Below, piece by piece: positions 1 to 5,850 of a stretch of 6,817 bases of DNA. Every line of letters begins with the position of its first letter. Position 1 is the stretch's first letter. The notes under the pieces are model-generated. The model saw only the letters and a list, made by a program, of their open reading frames with translations, was not told the origin of the DNA and made no database searches. The stretch is taken from positions 1 through 6,817 of the forward strand of contig CAMDMN010000117.1 of assembly GCA_945901965.1 (NCBI GenBank), in the 5' to 3' direction. A program made the position numbers and the translations under genes. This DNA is from Legionella genomosp. 1. GTDB taxonomy: Bacteria > Pseudomonadota > Gammaproteobacteria > Legionellales > Legionellaceae.

Positions 1-89
1 TTATAATTTAAACATTATCTACTATTTTTCATACAATTGCAAATATTAAAGCTCACTAAATATAGTTGAAAAATAAAAATGCCTCATCC

Positions 90-110
90 GTTGAGCAATC
101 AACTTTTATT
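90..110 (+). terminator. Weak possible intrinsic terminator
   Basis: A perfect 5-bp stem (GTTGA/TCAAC) with a GCAA loop is followed directly by TTTTATT. The stem is short and not GC-rich, so termination would be inefficient at best. It would insulate the helix-turn-helix/TTL operon from a gene to the left of the window. This is low-confidence pattern matching only. Confidence 0.25.
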
Positions 111-138
111 CCCCTTCTGTGAACTGTGAAGTAACCAT

Positions 139-153
139 GTATTGAATCAATAC
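139..153. promoter_or_regulatory. 15-bp palindrome upstream of the operon promoter
   Basis: GTATTGAATCAATAC has perfect 7-bp arms around a single central base. It ends just before the candidate -35 (TTGCTT, 154-159) of the helix-turn-helix/TTL operon. Its sequence differs from the three operators downstream, so if it is a protein site it is probably for a different regulator. It could also be chance in AT-rich DNA. Confidence 0.3.
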
Positions 154-184
154 TTGCTTAATTTGTATCAGCCACCGCTATAAT
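154..184 (+). promoter_or_regulatory. Candidate sigma-70 promoter of the HTH-TTL operon
   Basis: A perfect -10 hexamer TATAAT lies at 179-184. The best -35 nearby is TTGCTT at 154-159, with a long 19-bp spacer, so the -35 is weak. The -10 sits inside the left arm of operator 1 (176-207), so a repressor bound there would occlude RNA polymerase. Transcription would start near 190, giving a leader of roughly 115 nt before the ATG at 306 that contains operators 2 and 3. Promoter assignment is by inspection only. Confidence 0.5.
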
Positions 185-207
185 CCCACTAAAATAGGAT
201 TATAGCG
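176..207. promoter_or_regulatory. Operator 1, 32-bp palindrome over the -10 element
   Basis: Perfect 11-bp arms CGCTATAATCC (176-186) and GGATTATAGCG (197-207) flank a 10-bp spacer containing TAAA. The core TAATCC-N10-GGATTA is shared with operator 2 and, in degraded form, with operator 3. HipB-family repressors are known to bind palindromes of the TATCC-N8-GGATA type, so an ATCC...GGAT palindrome ahead of a HipB-like gene fits an autoregulatory operator. The arms contain TATAAT on both strands. Confidence 0.75.
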
Positions 208-228
208 TCAATTTCTTGCCCTTTTGAT

Positions 229-252
229 TTAATCCTACTAAAGTAGGATTAA
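229..252. promoter_or_regulatory. Operator 2, perfect 24-bp palindrome
   Basis: Perfect 10-bp arms TTAATCCTAC (229-238) and GTAGGATTAA (243-252) flank the spacer TAAA. The 22-bp core differs from operator 1 at only two positions, and both changes make operator 2 more symmetrical. Its centre lies 49 bp from that of operator 1. It is most likely bound by the helix-turn-helix protein encoded at 306-584, although no direct evidence exists in the sequence. Confidence 0.75.
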
Positions 253-279
253 TAACTATCTTTAACAAGATAAGCTAAT

Positions 280-301
280 AAAACCTAACATAATAGGATT
301 T
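280..301. promoter_or_regulatory. Operator 3, degenerate copy overlapping the SD
   Basis: The right half ATAGGATT is well conserved with operators 1 and 2, while the left half (AAAACCTA) keeps CCTA but loses the flanking T. The CC-to-GG spacing is the same 10 bp, and the centre lies 50 bp after that of operator 2. The conserved AGGA (295-298) doubles as the Shine-Dalgarno of the next gene, 7 nt before ATG 306. It is probably a weak site completing a three-site array. Confidence 0.55.
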
Positions 302-305
302 TATA

Positions 306-584
306 ATGAAGAAAATTAAAAAAATCGACACACCGGATCTTGGTCAAACTTTAACTAAAGAATTATTAGGGCAGGCCATCAAAGCACGACGCACACAAAG
401 CAATTTACGCTTAGAGGATGCTGCTGCTCTCTGTGGTGTTGCCAAGCAAACTCTAATGAAAATTGAACATGGGCAACAATCCTCCCAATTTAGTAATGTA
501 TTACAAATCTGCGCAACATTGGGCATCAAGCTTTATATAGCGCCATGGCAAAATAACGATGAGGTAACTAATGATTGGGAGTGA
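306..584 (+). CDS. HipB-like XRE-family helix-turn-helix regulator (putative antitoxin)
   Basis: This 92-residue cytoplasmic DNA-binding protein has a Cro/C1-type helix-turn-helix at about residues 20-78. Helix 1 is LLGQAIKARRTQ, the helix-turn-helix core is LEDAAALCGVAKQTLMKIEHGQ, and a final helix and strand FSNVLQICATLGIKLYIAP follow. The ending in LGIKLYI is typical of HipB-like proteins. The ATG at 306 has AGGA at 295-298 with good spacing. A basic, lysine-rich start (MKKIKKI) precedes the domain. The gene overlaps the downstream TTL-like gene by 14 bp (571-584), implying translational coupling. Inferred role: autorepressor acting on the three palindromes upstream, and possibly an antitoxin that binds the partner enzyme. 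The helix-turn-helix assignment is firm; the antitoxin role is inferred from layout alone. A plain transcriptional regulator is the alternative. Confidence 0.88.
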   Translation: MKKIKKIDTPDLGQTLTKELLGQAIKARRTQSNLRLEDAAALCGVAKQTLMKIEHGQQSSQFSNVLQICATLGIKLYIAPWQNNDEVTNDWE

Positions 585-1608
585 GCACCGTTTAGATGGC
601 TATCTAGGCAAATGTAAACACCGGTTTTGTATGCGTCCATCGCAAACGCCAACCTATTATAATTTATCAAAATATTTACAAGAGCAAGGTTGGGTGTCTA
701 CGAGGTTTAATTGGCTTGCTAATTTTAGTGAACAAAACTTTCAATTTGATGAAATTGCCGCTCTACAATTGGAATATAAACATTTATTAGCACAATTGGT
801 TAACGAATACTGTCCTGATGTGATGCCAGAAACTTATTTGATTGATGATGATCATTGGCCATTGGTTCTTAAAAACTTAACTGACAATTATTATAGAGAT
901 GGCCATCAGACAGTAGATGATATTGATAAGTTAAGGTGGATCCTAAAGCCATCAAAACTAAATAACGGACAACATATTAAAATTTTTCAAAACATTCATG
1001 ATATTGAGCGTCATTATCTAAGTTCAAATCGTTTAGGTGGCGAGCATGTTTTACAACGGTATATTATCCAACCACATTTATTAAAAGGACATAAATACAG
1101 CATACGTATGTTTGTTATTGTTACCAATAATAGGGGTGTTTATTTATATCCACAAGGTTATATAAATGTGTCTCTTACGCCCTATCAGCCTATGAATTTT
1201 AATGATCTTAATATACATCTAACCAATGAACATTTAAAAGAAGATGAAGGGAATGTGGTACAAATTCCCACCCAGAGACTGGAGGTTTTCCATCTATTTT
1301 ACCCGCAGATAAAGAGTATTTTAAGCACCCTTTTTAATGCCTTACAAAAAAAACAGCCACAGGCCTTTACCGACAGTAAAAAGCCTACCTTTGCCATTTA
1401 TGGCTTTGATTTTATGGTCAATGAGAATATGCGTGTGTGGTTGTTGGAAGCAAATCATGGCCCTTGCTTTCCCATTGAAGATGATCACCCATTGCAGCCT
1501 TATTTATACCGTGACTTTTGGAAAGCCTTCATCAATGATTTTGTCCTGCCAGTGGTTAAAAAACAAAAGCGCGCTCAATCTCAATTATTTGAAAAGATAG
1601 AAGTTTAA
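571..1608 (+). CDS. Full-length tubulin-tyrosine-ligase-like (TTL) ATP-grasp ligase
   Basis: This 345-residue soluble protein lacks a visible signal peptide or membrane segment. It aligns by eye along its whole length with eukaryotic tubulin-tyrosine ligase, which adds an amino acid to a protein C-terminus using ATP. The N-terminal part (HRFCMRP...YLQEQGW, 17-41; CPDVMPETYLI, 81-91) matches the TTL N-domain. The ATP-grasp core shows WILKPSKLNNGQHIKIF (123-139, with K126), LQRYIIQPHLLKGHKY (161-176), SIRMFVIVT (177-185), YLYPQGY (191-197) and HLTNEHLKE (216-224). The metal/ATP motif YGFDFMVNENMRVWLLEAN (277-295) keeps D280, E293 and N295, at the spacing I recall for Mg ligands in human TTL. 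The ATG at 571 follows GAGGT (561-565) by 5 nt and lies within the end of the helix-turn-helix gene. The enzyme appears catalytically intact. Its substrate is unknown: either a bacterial target (toxin or modification enzyme) or a host protein such as tubulin if it is exported. The fold call is strong; the role is open. Confidence 0.88.
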   Translation: MIGSEHRLDGYLGKCKHRFCMRPSQTPTYYNLSKYLQEQGWVSTRFNWLANFSEQNFQFDEIAALQLEYKHLLAQLVNEYCPDVMPETYLIDDDHWPLVLKNLTDNYYRDGHQTVDDIDKLRWILKPSKLNNGQHIKIFQNIHDIERHYLSSNRLGGEHVLQRYIIQPHLLKGHKYSIRMFVIVTNNRGVYLYPQGYINVSLTPYQPMNFNDLNIHLTNEHLKEDEGNVVQIPTQRLEVFHLFYPQIKSILSTLFNALQKKQPQAFTDSKKPTFAIYGFDFMVNENMRVWLLEANHGPCFPIEDDHPLQPYLYRDFWKAFINDFVLPVVKKQKRAQSQLFEKIEV

Positions 1609-1678
1609 AAATTGGCAGCTATATAAAGCTATAGGGCGTGTTTATATTAATCTTATAAACAGTTAATCCCTAAAAAAT
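1609..1678. other. Convergent intergenic region with AT-rich inverted repeat
   Basis: The 70 bp between the TTL-like gene and the convergent cvfB-like gene contain a perfect 7-bp inverted repeat, GTTTATA (1640-1646) and TATAAAC (1654-1660), with a 7-nt loop. It is AT-rich and has no adjacent T-tract on the plus strand, so it is at most a weak bidirectional terminator. No gene is visible here. Confidence 0.4.
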
Positions 1679-2515
1679 TTAAATTTTATCATTAATACGA
1701 ATTCCATTCGATTCAATAATAATTTCTTTGCGTTTATAGAGATACCCAATCGCGTTTTTAAAGTTTTTTTTAGATTCGCCAAAGGCTGCATGGATATTTT
1801 CAGATGGACTCTTATCATGCAGCGGTATGTAACCACCCATTTTATGTAATTCTGTCATTATGCGCATAGCTAATTCACGGACATTATCCCGCCCTATTTT
1901 TCTTAAAACCACATCAATTTTGCCATCGTCTCGTATAGTTTTAATATAACCTTTAGTCATTCCTCCATAATTCAATGCCTGAAAAATATCTCCTGCATAG
2001 ATTAAACCCCAGTGAGTGTCGTTAATAATTACCTTCGTTCCAAGAGCGGTAGTCTCAGCTATCAGTAAATTAACTTCATCACCTTGTTTAAAAGAAATCG
2101 CTGATTTATCAAGGTAATAATCTAGTTTGGAGCTAGCAATAATACGGTCTTGATTATCTTGTTTTACATAAACGATATAGGACTTATCTTTTTCCATTGG
2201 GCGGTATTGTTCTGATTTTGGTACTAATAAGTCTTTATCTAAACCCCAATCAAGAAAAGCCCCGATTCGATTAACATCAATGACCTTTAAAAAAGCACAG
2301 CTGCCCATTTGGGCGTAAGGGCGCCGTGTGGTGGCAATTATTTTATCTTCTGAGTCAAAATAGATGAATACTTCCAATGTATCGTTTATTTGAATGTCTT
2401 TTGGCACAACTCTAATGGGAACCAAAATTTCTCCCCATTTGCCTCCATCCAAGTAAATACCAAACGGTACTTTTTTGATTGCCGTTAACGTATTATATTG
2501 CCCTATTTTAATCAT
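1679..2515 (-). CDS. cvfB: CvfB/YitL-family S1-domain RNA-binding protein
   Basis: This 278-residue cytoplasmic protein matches the CvfB (YitL) family in length and layout. Three S1-like OB domains lie at roughly residues 1-65, 68-131 (GSCAFLKVIDVNRIGAFLDWG then KDLLVP) and 143-208. A C-terminal winged helix follows at about 212-278, with the characteristic LHDKSPSENIHAAFGESKKN and IGYLYKRKEI segments. Family members bind RNA; in Staphylococcus CvfB affects virulence gene expression, while the function in gammaproteobacteria is poorly defined. The start at 2515 has a weak GGTAG-like Shine-Dalgarno about 5 nt upstream (ATAGCTGGTAGATAA before the ATG on the minus strand). The gene is convergent with the TTL-like gene and divergent from the pdh operon, so it is probably monocistronic. 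It appears intact. Family assignment is confident by motif recall. Confidence 0.88.
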   Translation of the reverse strand: MIKIGQYNTLTAIKKVPFGIYLDGGKWGEILVPIRVVPKDIQINDTLEVFIYFDSEDKIIATTRRPYAQMGSCAFLKVIDVNRIGAFLDWGLDKDLLVPKSEQYRPMEKDKSYIVYVKQDNQDRIIASSKLDYYLDKSAISFKQGDEVNLLIAETTALGTKVIINDTHWGLIYAGDIFQALNYGGMTKGYIKTIRDDGKIDVVLRKIGRDNVRELAMRIMTELHKMGGYIPLHDKSPSENIHAAFGESKKNFKNAIGYLYKRKEIIIESNGIRINDKI

Positions 2516-2534
2516 TTATCTACCAGCTATTTTT

Positions 2535-2551
2535 ATAAGCACTAAGCTTAT
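2535..2551. promoter_or_regulatory. Inverted repeat upstream of cvfB
   Basis: Perfect 6-bp arms ATAAGC (2535-2540) and GCTTAT (2546-2551) surround a 5-nt spacer. It lies 20-36 bp upstream of the cvfB start, where it would overlap or follow a minus-strand promoter. It could be an operator or a leader hairpin, or chance in AT-rich DNA. Confidence 0.25.
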
Positions 2552-2646
2552 CATAAAAAGCACCTTGCATGTGAATAAACCATTTACGAATACTGACATA
2601 ACGGCTGATCTTCAATAATTCTGGTTTTTGCAAAAAAATATGAGTA

Positions 2647-2662
2647 TTCTATCTTAATAGAA
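2647..2662. promoter_or_regulatory. 16-bp palindrome over the pdhA promoter
   Basis: TTCTAT (2647-2652), a CTTA spacer and ATAGAA (2657-2662) form perfect 6-bp arms overlapping the candidate -10 of the pdh operon, 31-46 bp before the GTG start. Repressors of 2-oxo acid dehydrogenase operons typically act at such a position, but the sequence does not resemble the PdhR box as I recall it. No cognate regulator is encoded in the window. Confidence 0.35.
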
Positions 2663-2692
2663 ATTATAAAGTGTTATCAAGGAGACTAATAC

Positions 2693-3769
2693 GTGACGAC
2701 AGTTGTGGCTCGTTTTGAAATTCCGTTTACCCAAATACTAAATGAGAAAGCAGAACTTTGCGGCCCCCTTCCTGAGTTTGCTAATGATAGTACTACATTA
2801 TTAGATTTATATCGTAATATGGTTGAAACTCGAGTATTTGACAAAAAGGCCATAGCACTACAGCGAACTGGTAAAATGGGGACTTATGCTCCTATAAATG
2901 GCCAAGAAGCAATTTCAACAGCTATTGGCAATGCCTTACGTAAAGATGATGTATTTATCCCCTATTATCGAGATTATGCCGCACAATTTCAGCGTGGGGT
3001 AAAAATGTCTGATATTCTTAGCTATTGGGGTGGTGATGAGCGAGGTAGTGATTTCTCTAGTGAAAATCAAGATATGCCAATTTGTGTGCCTATTGCCTCA
3101 CAATGTTTGCATGCAGCAGGCATTGCTTTTTCATTTAAATATCGTAAACAAGATAGAGTAGCTCTTGTAACTATTGGCGATGGTGGAACATCTGAAGGTG
3201 ATTTTTACGAAGCGATAAATGTGGCCGGTGTTTGGAATTTACCGGTTGTATTTGTAATTAATAATAATAAATGGGCAATTTCTGTATCTATTAATAAGCA
3301 AACCGCCGCAAAAACTTTAGCTCAGAAAGCAATAGCTGCAGGTTTTAGTGGTGTCCAAGTTGATGGCAATGATATGTTAGCAACAAGGCTTGTAATTGGT
3401 GAAGCTATTGAAAAAGCAAGACGAGGAGAAGGCCCTACATTAATTGAGGCGTTATCTTATCGCTTATCTGATCATACTACTGCTGATGATGCAACTCGCT
3501 ACCAGCCGAAAGATGAAGTTGATAGTGCTTCCCAAAAGGAACCTATCAGCCGCTATAAACATTTTTTAGAAAAGAAAAATATTATGAATGAGAATCTTGA
3601 AAAAGAAATTTTAGAAGCAGCTACCGCTAAGGTTCAACTAGCAGTTGATGAATATTTACAAAAATCTATCCAGCCGATTAGTAGTATTTTTGATTATCAT
3701 TACGAATCTATTCCTGATTATTTAATTGAACAAAGAGCAATAGCTTTGGAGGATGCTAATCGTGGCTGA
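2693..3769 (+). CDS. pdhA: Pyruvate/2-oxo acid dehydrogenase E1 component, alpha subunit
   Basis: This is the thiamine-diphosphate (ThDP)-binding alpha subunit of the heterotetrameric E1 that decarboxylates pyruvate (or a related 2-oxo acid) and passes the acyl group to E2. It has 358 residues, normal for the family. The ThDP/Mg motif runs from GDG (162-164) to NNN (190-192) within TIGDGGTSEGDFYEA and PVVFVINNNKWA. YYRDYAA (91-97) and the loop SYRLSDHTTADDATRY (255-270, H261) are also family signatures, the loop resembling the HTMAGDDPTRY of Gram-positive-type PdhA. Translation starts at GTG 2693, with AAGGAG at 2679-2684 and 8-nt spacing. It is the first gene of the operon and overlaps the corrected pdhB start by 8 bp. 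A branched-chain 2-oxo acid dehydrogenase E1 is the alternative; the motifs and pdhB favour pyruvate but cannot prove it. Confidence 0.92.
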   Translation: MTTVVARFEIPFTQILNEKAELCGPLPEFANDSTTLLDLYRNMVETRVFDKKAIALQRTGKMGTYAPINGQEAISTAIGNALRKDDVFIPYYRDYAAQFQRGVKMSDILSYWGGDERGSDFSSENQDMPICVPIASQCLHAAGIAFSFKYRKQDRVALVTIGDGGTSEGDFYEAINVAGVWNLPVVFVINNNKWAISVSINKQTAAKTLAQKAIAAGFSGVQVDGNDMLATRLVIGEAIEKARRGEGPTLIEALSYRLSDHTTADDATRYQPKDEVDSASQKEPISRYKHFLEKKNIMNENLEKEILEAATAKVQLAVDEYLQKSIQPISSIFDYHYESIPDYLIEQRAIALEDANRG

Positions 3770-4736
3770 TATTACTTTAGTTGAAGCAGTTACGCAGGCA
3801 CTTGCTTATGAATTAGATAATGATGAGTCTGTTGTTATTTTTGGTGAAGATGTTGGTAAAAATGGTGGTGTTTTTCGTGCAACGGCTGGTTTGCAAGACC
3901 GTTTTGGTGAACATCGCGTTTTTGATTCACCACTAGCTGAATCCATGATTGCGGGGCTTGCGATTGGAATGTCCGTTCAAGGTTTAAAACCAGTAGCTGA
4001 ATTTCAATTTATGGGCTTTATATTTCCAGCAATGAATCAAATCATTGCCCATGCTGCACGTATGCGTAATCGTACACGCGGACGCTTAAGCTGCCCTATC
4101 GTATTTCGCGCACCATTTGGTGGGGGAATTAGAGCACCTGAGCATCATTCTGAAAGTACTGAAGCCTTATTTGCGCATATTCCAGGTTTACAGGTTGTTA
4201 TACCATCATCACCAAAACGGGCTTATGGGTTGTTACTTGCAGCAATTAGAAACCCTGATCCTGTAATTTTTCTTGAACCAAAAAGAATTTATAGGTTAGT
4301 AAAACAACCTGTTGCTGACGATGGCAAAGCACTTCCTTTAGGTAAATGTTTTACATTACGTGAAGGCACTGATCTAACATTGATTAGCTGGGGAGCAAGT
4401 GTTCATGAAACTATGCTTGCCGCAAAAGAATTAGCAGAAGATGGAATATCTTGTGAAGTTATAGATGTTGCAACTATTAAACCATTAGATATAGAAACAA
4501 TATTGGCATCAGTAGAAAATACTGGGCGTTGCATTATTGTTCATGAAGCGGCTAAAACAGGTGGAGTTGGAGCTGAAATTTCTGCACAAATAATGGAAAA
4601 TTGTATGTCATCTTTACTAGCTCCTGTGCAACGAGTTACAGGATATGACGTAACTATGCCCTATTTTCAATTAGAAAAACTTTATTTACCGTCTGTGGCG
4701 CGGATTAAAGAAACTGCAATTAGTATTATGGAGTAA
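3762..4736 (+). CDS. pdhB: Pyruvate/2-oxo acid dehydrogenase E1 component, beta subunit
   Basis: The beta subunit completes the E1 active site together with PdhA. With the GTG start at 3762 it has 324 residues, the usual size, and begins (V)ADITLVEAVTQAL, as typical E1 beta proteins do. A longer frame opens at ATG 3753, but the ribosome binding site GGAGG (3748-3752) abuts that ATG with no spacing, whereas it lies 9 nt from GTG 3762, so the GTG is preferred. Visible motifs are GEDVGKNGGVFRAT (28-41), FDSPLAE with catalytic Glu60, PFGGGIRAPEHHSES (118-132, with the conserved His pair), and the C-terminal transketolase domain (TDLTLISWGASVHE, VIDVATIKPLD). The stop at 4734-4736 is 2 nt before pdhC. 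HHSES, VVIPSSP and IFLEPKRIYR resemble pyruvate-type E1 beta. Confidence 0.93.
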   Translation: MADITLVEAVTQALAYELDNDESVVIFGEDVGKNGGVFRATAGLQDRFGEHRVFDSPLAESMIAGLAIGMSVQGLKPVAEFQFMGFIFPAMNQIIAHAARMRNRTRGRLSCPIVFRAPFGGGIRAPEHHSESTEALFAHIPGLQVVIPSSPKRAYGLLLAAIRNPDPVIFLEPKRIYRLVKQPVADDGKALPLGKCFTLREGTDLTLISWGASVHETMLAAKELAEDGISCEVIDVATIKPLDIETILASVENTGRCIIVHEAAKTGGVGAEISAQIMENCMSSLLAPVQRVTGYDVTMPYFQLEKLYLPSVARIKETAISIME

Positions 4737-4738
4737 TA

Positions 4739-5848
4739 ATGGATATTTTTAATTTGCCAGATCTTGGCGAGGGTTTGCCAGATGCTGAAATTCATGAGTG
4801 GTTTGTTAAAGTTGGCGATTCTATAAAAATCGATGATCCACTAGTTTCAATGGAAACAGCCAAAGCTGTGGTAGATGTCCCGAGCCCGCAGGAAGGTACT
4901 ATTGCAAAAATCTATGGTAAACCAGGAGATGTGATAAAAACCGGCGCGCCACTTATTGCTTTTGCAGCTAATGAAACCAAACCCGCAGATAAAGGAACTG
5001 TTGTAGGTCATTTGGAAGAATCTAATGATGTAAGCGAAGATATTTTCACCATTGGAAACGATAACGCTAAAAAACGTGCAATAGCAACGCCCGTAGTTAG
5101 GATTTTGGCAAAAAAATTAAATGTTAACCTTAATTCTATAGTTGGGACAGGTGATCATGGTGTAATAACCCGTGAAGATGTTGAACAAGAAGCTAATAAA
5201 AAAAATGCACTTCCAGAAGGTTATGAGCCGCTTCGCGGAGTTCGTCGGGCAATGCTTAATAGCATGGTGGAATCCCATCGTGAAGTAGTACCTGTTAGTA
5301 TATTTGACGAGGCTGATATTTCATCTTGGCAAGAGAAAACTGATATAACTGTTAGATTAATTCATGCTATTAAAGACGCGATTAAAAAAGAACCAGCTCT
5401 TAACGGATGGTTTAATGGTGCTCATAGTGCCCGTAAATGTTTTAAAGAGCTTCATTTAGGTTTGGCAATGGATAGTGAAGAAGGTCTTTTTGTCCCAGTT
5501 ATCCATGATGTCGCTAGTTTTAATGATAAAGATTTACGCCAAATTATTAATGATTTTAAAAATCAAGTTCAAACCCGTACAATTCCCGCTGACAAATTAA
5601 AAGGTGCCACTTTTACATTATCTAATTTTGGTAAATTTTCAGGAAGATTCGCAAGTCCAATAATTGTTCCACCAATGGTAGCTATTTTAGCTGTTGGGAA
5701 ATTATATGAATCTGTTGTTTCTTATAAAGGTAATTTAGAAGCTCATCCTCTACTACCTTTATCTTTAAGCTTTGATCATCGTGCGGTTACAGGTGGCGAA
5801 GCAACAAGATTTTTAGGCGCGATTATTGAATCATTACAAAAGACTTAA
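4739..5848 (+). CDS. pdhC: 2-oxo acid dehydrogenase E2 (dihydrolipoamide acyltransferase)
   Basis: This core subunit carries the acyl group on a lipoyl arm and transfers it to CoA. Its 369 residues form three domains. A single N-terminal lipoyl domain (about 1-77) has the lipoylated lysine K42 in METAKAVVDVPSP. A charged linker follows, then a peripheral-subunit-binding domain (about 115-148, ATPVVRILAKKLNVNLNSIVG...GVITREDV). The acyltransferase domain (about 160-369) ends in SFDHRAVTGGEATRF, with catalytic H347 of the DHRxxxGG motif. It is compact compared with multi-lipoyl enterobacterial AceF. The start ATG follows GGAG (4730-4733) by 5 nt, just after pdhB. E3 is absent from the window and must be encoded elsewhere or shared. 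Acetyl versus branched-chain acyl specificity is not certain from sequence alone. Confidence 0.92.
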   Translation: MDIFNLPDLGEGLPDAEIHEWFVKVGDSIKIDDPLVSMETAKAVVDVPSPQEGTIAKIYGKPGDVIKTGAPLIAFAANETKPADKGTVVGHLEESNDVSEDIFTIGNDNAKKRAIATPVVRILAKKLNVNLNSIVGTGDHGVITREDVEQEANKKNALPEGYEPLRGVRRAMLNSMVESHREVVPVSIFDEADISSWQEKTDITVRLIHAIKDAIKKEPALNGWFNGAHSARKCFKELHLGLAMDSEEGLFVPVIHDVASFNDKDLRQIINDFKNQVQTRTIPADKLKGATFTLSNFGKFSGRFASPIIVPPMVAILAVGKLYESVVSYKGNLEAHPLLPLSLSFDHRAVTGGEATRFLGAIIESLQKT

Positions 5849-5850
5849 AT

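Larger units (their letters stand above)
1..175. other. Upstream AT-rich leader, no gene seen
   Basis: I see no supportable coding frame here; frames starting at ATG codons such as the one near 80 close within about 16 codons and lack a ribosome binding site. The stretch holds a short hairpin GTTGA-GCAA-TCAAC at 90-103 followed by TTTTATT, which could be a weak terminator of a gene left of the window. It also holds a 15-bp palindrome at 139-153. Both are described separately. The remainder is unstructured AT-rich sequence. Confidence 0.6.
2516..2692. promoter_or_regulatory. Divergent promoter region between cvfB and pdhA
   Basis: These 177 bp separate two divergent genes and must carry both promoters. 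For pdhA a plausible sigma-70 element is TTGCAA (2628-2633), a 16-bp spacer, then TATCTT (2650-2655). For cvfB a minus-strand TATGAT (2550-2555) is a candidate -10 with no good -35. Two inverted repeats occur: ATAAGC/GCTTAT at 2535-2551 near the cvfB start, and TTCTAT/ATAGAA at 2647-2662 over the pdhA -10. No small gene is supported. Confidence 0.45.

Noticed and set aside
176..301. CRISPR-like array of three spaced repeats
   Set aside because: The repeats are palindromic operators of decaying similarity directly before an HTH gene, with AT-rich leader between them; three imperfect copies and no cas genes do not make a CRISPR.
302..307. TATAAT just before and into the HTH start codon as a promoter -10
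   Set aside because: It overlaps the ATG at 306 and would give a transcript lacking the ribosome binding site; the upstream TATAAT in operator 1 is a better candidate.
344..529. Minus-strand reading frame of 61 codons
   Set aside because: It lies wholly inside the HTH gene on the other strand, has no family resemblance and no supporting context.
1337..1600. Second plus-strand frame of 87 codons inside the TTL-like gene
   Set aside because: The overlapping TTL frame carries the conserved Mg/ATP motif through this region, so the other frame is a shadow.
571..1608. HipA-type kinase as partner of the HipB-like protein
   Set aside because: The motifs (WILKPS, HLTN, YGFDFMV, WLLEAN) are those of a TTL ATP-grasp ligase; no HipA kinase motifs are seen.
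1640..1660. Intrinsic terminator between the convergent genes
   Set aside because: The 7-bp stem is almost all A/T with no U-tract after it on either side, so I list it only as an inverted repeat.
3753..3761. ATG 3753 as the E1 beta start
   Set aside because: The ribosome binding site touches this codon, leaving no spacing; GTG 3762 fits better.
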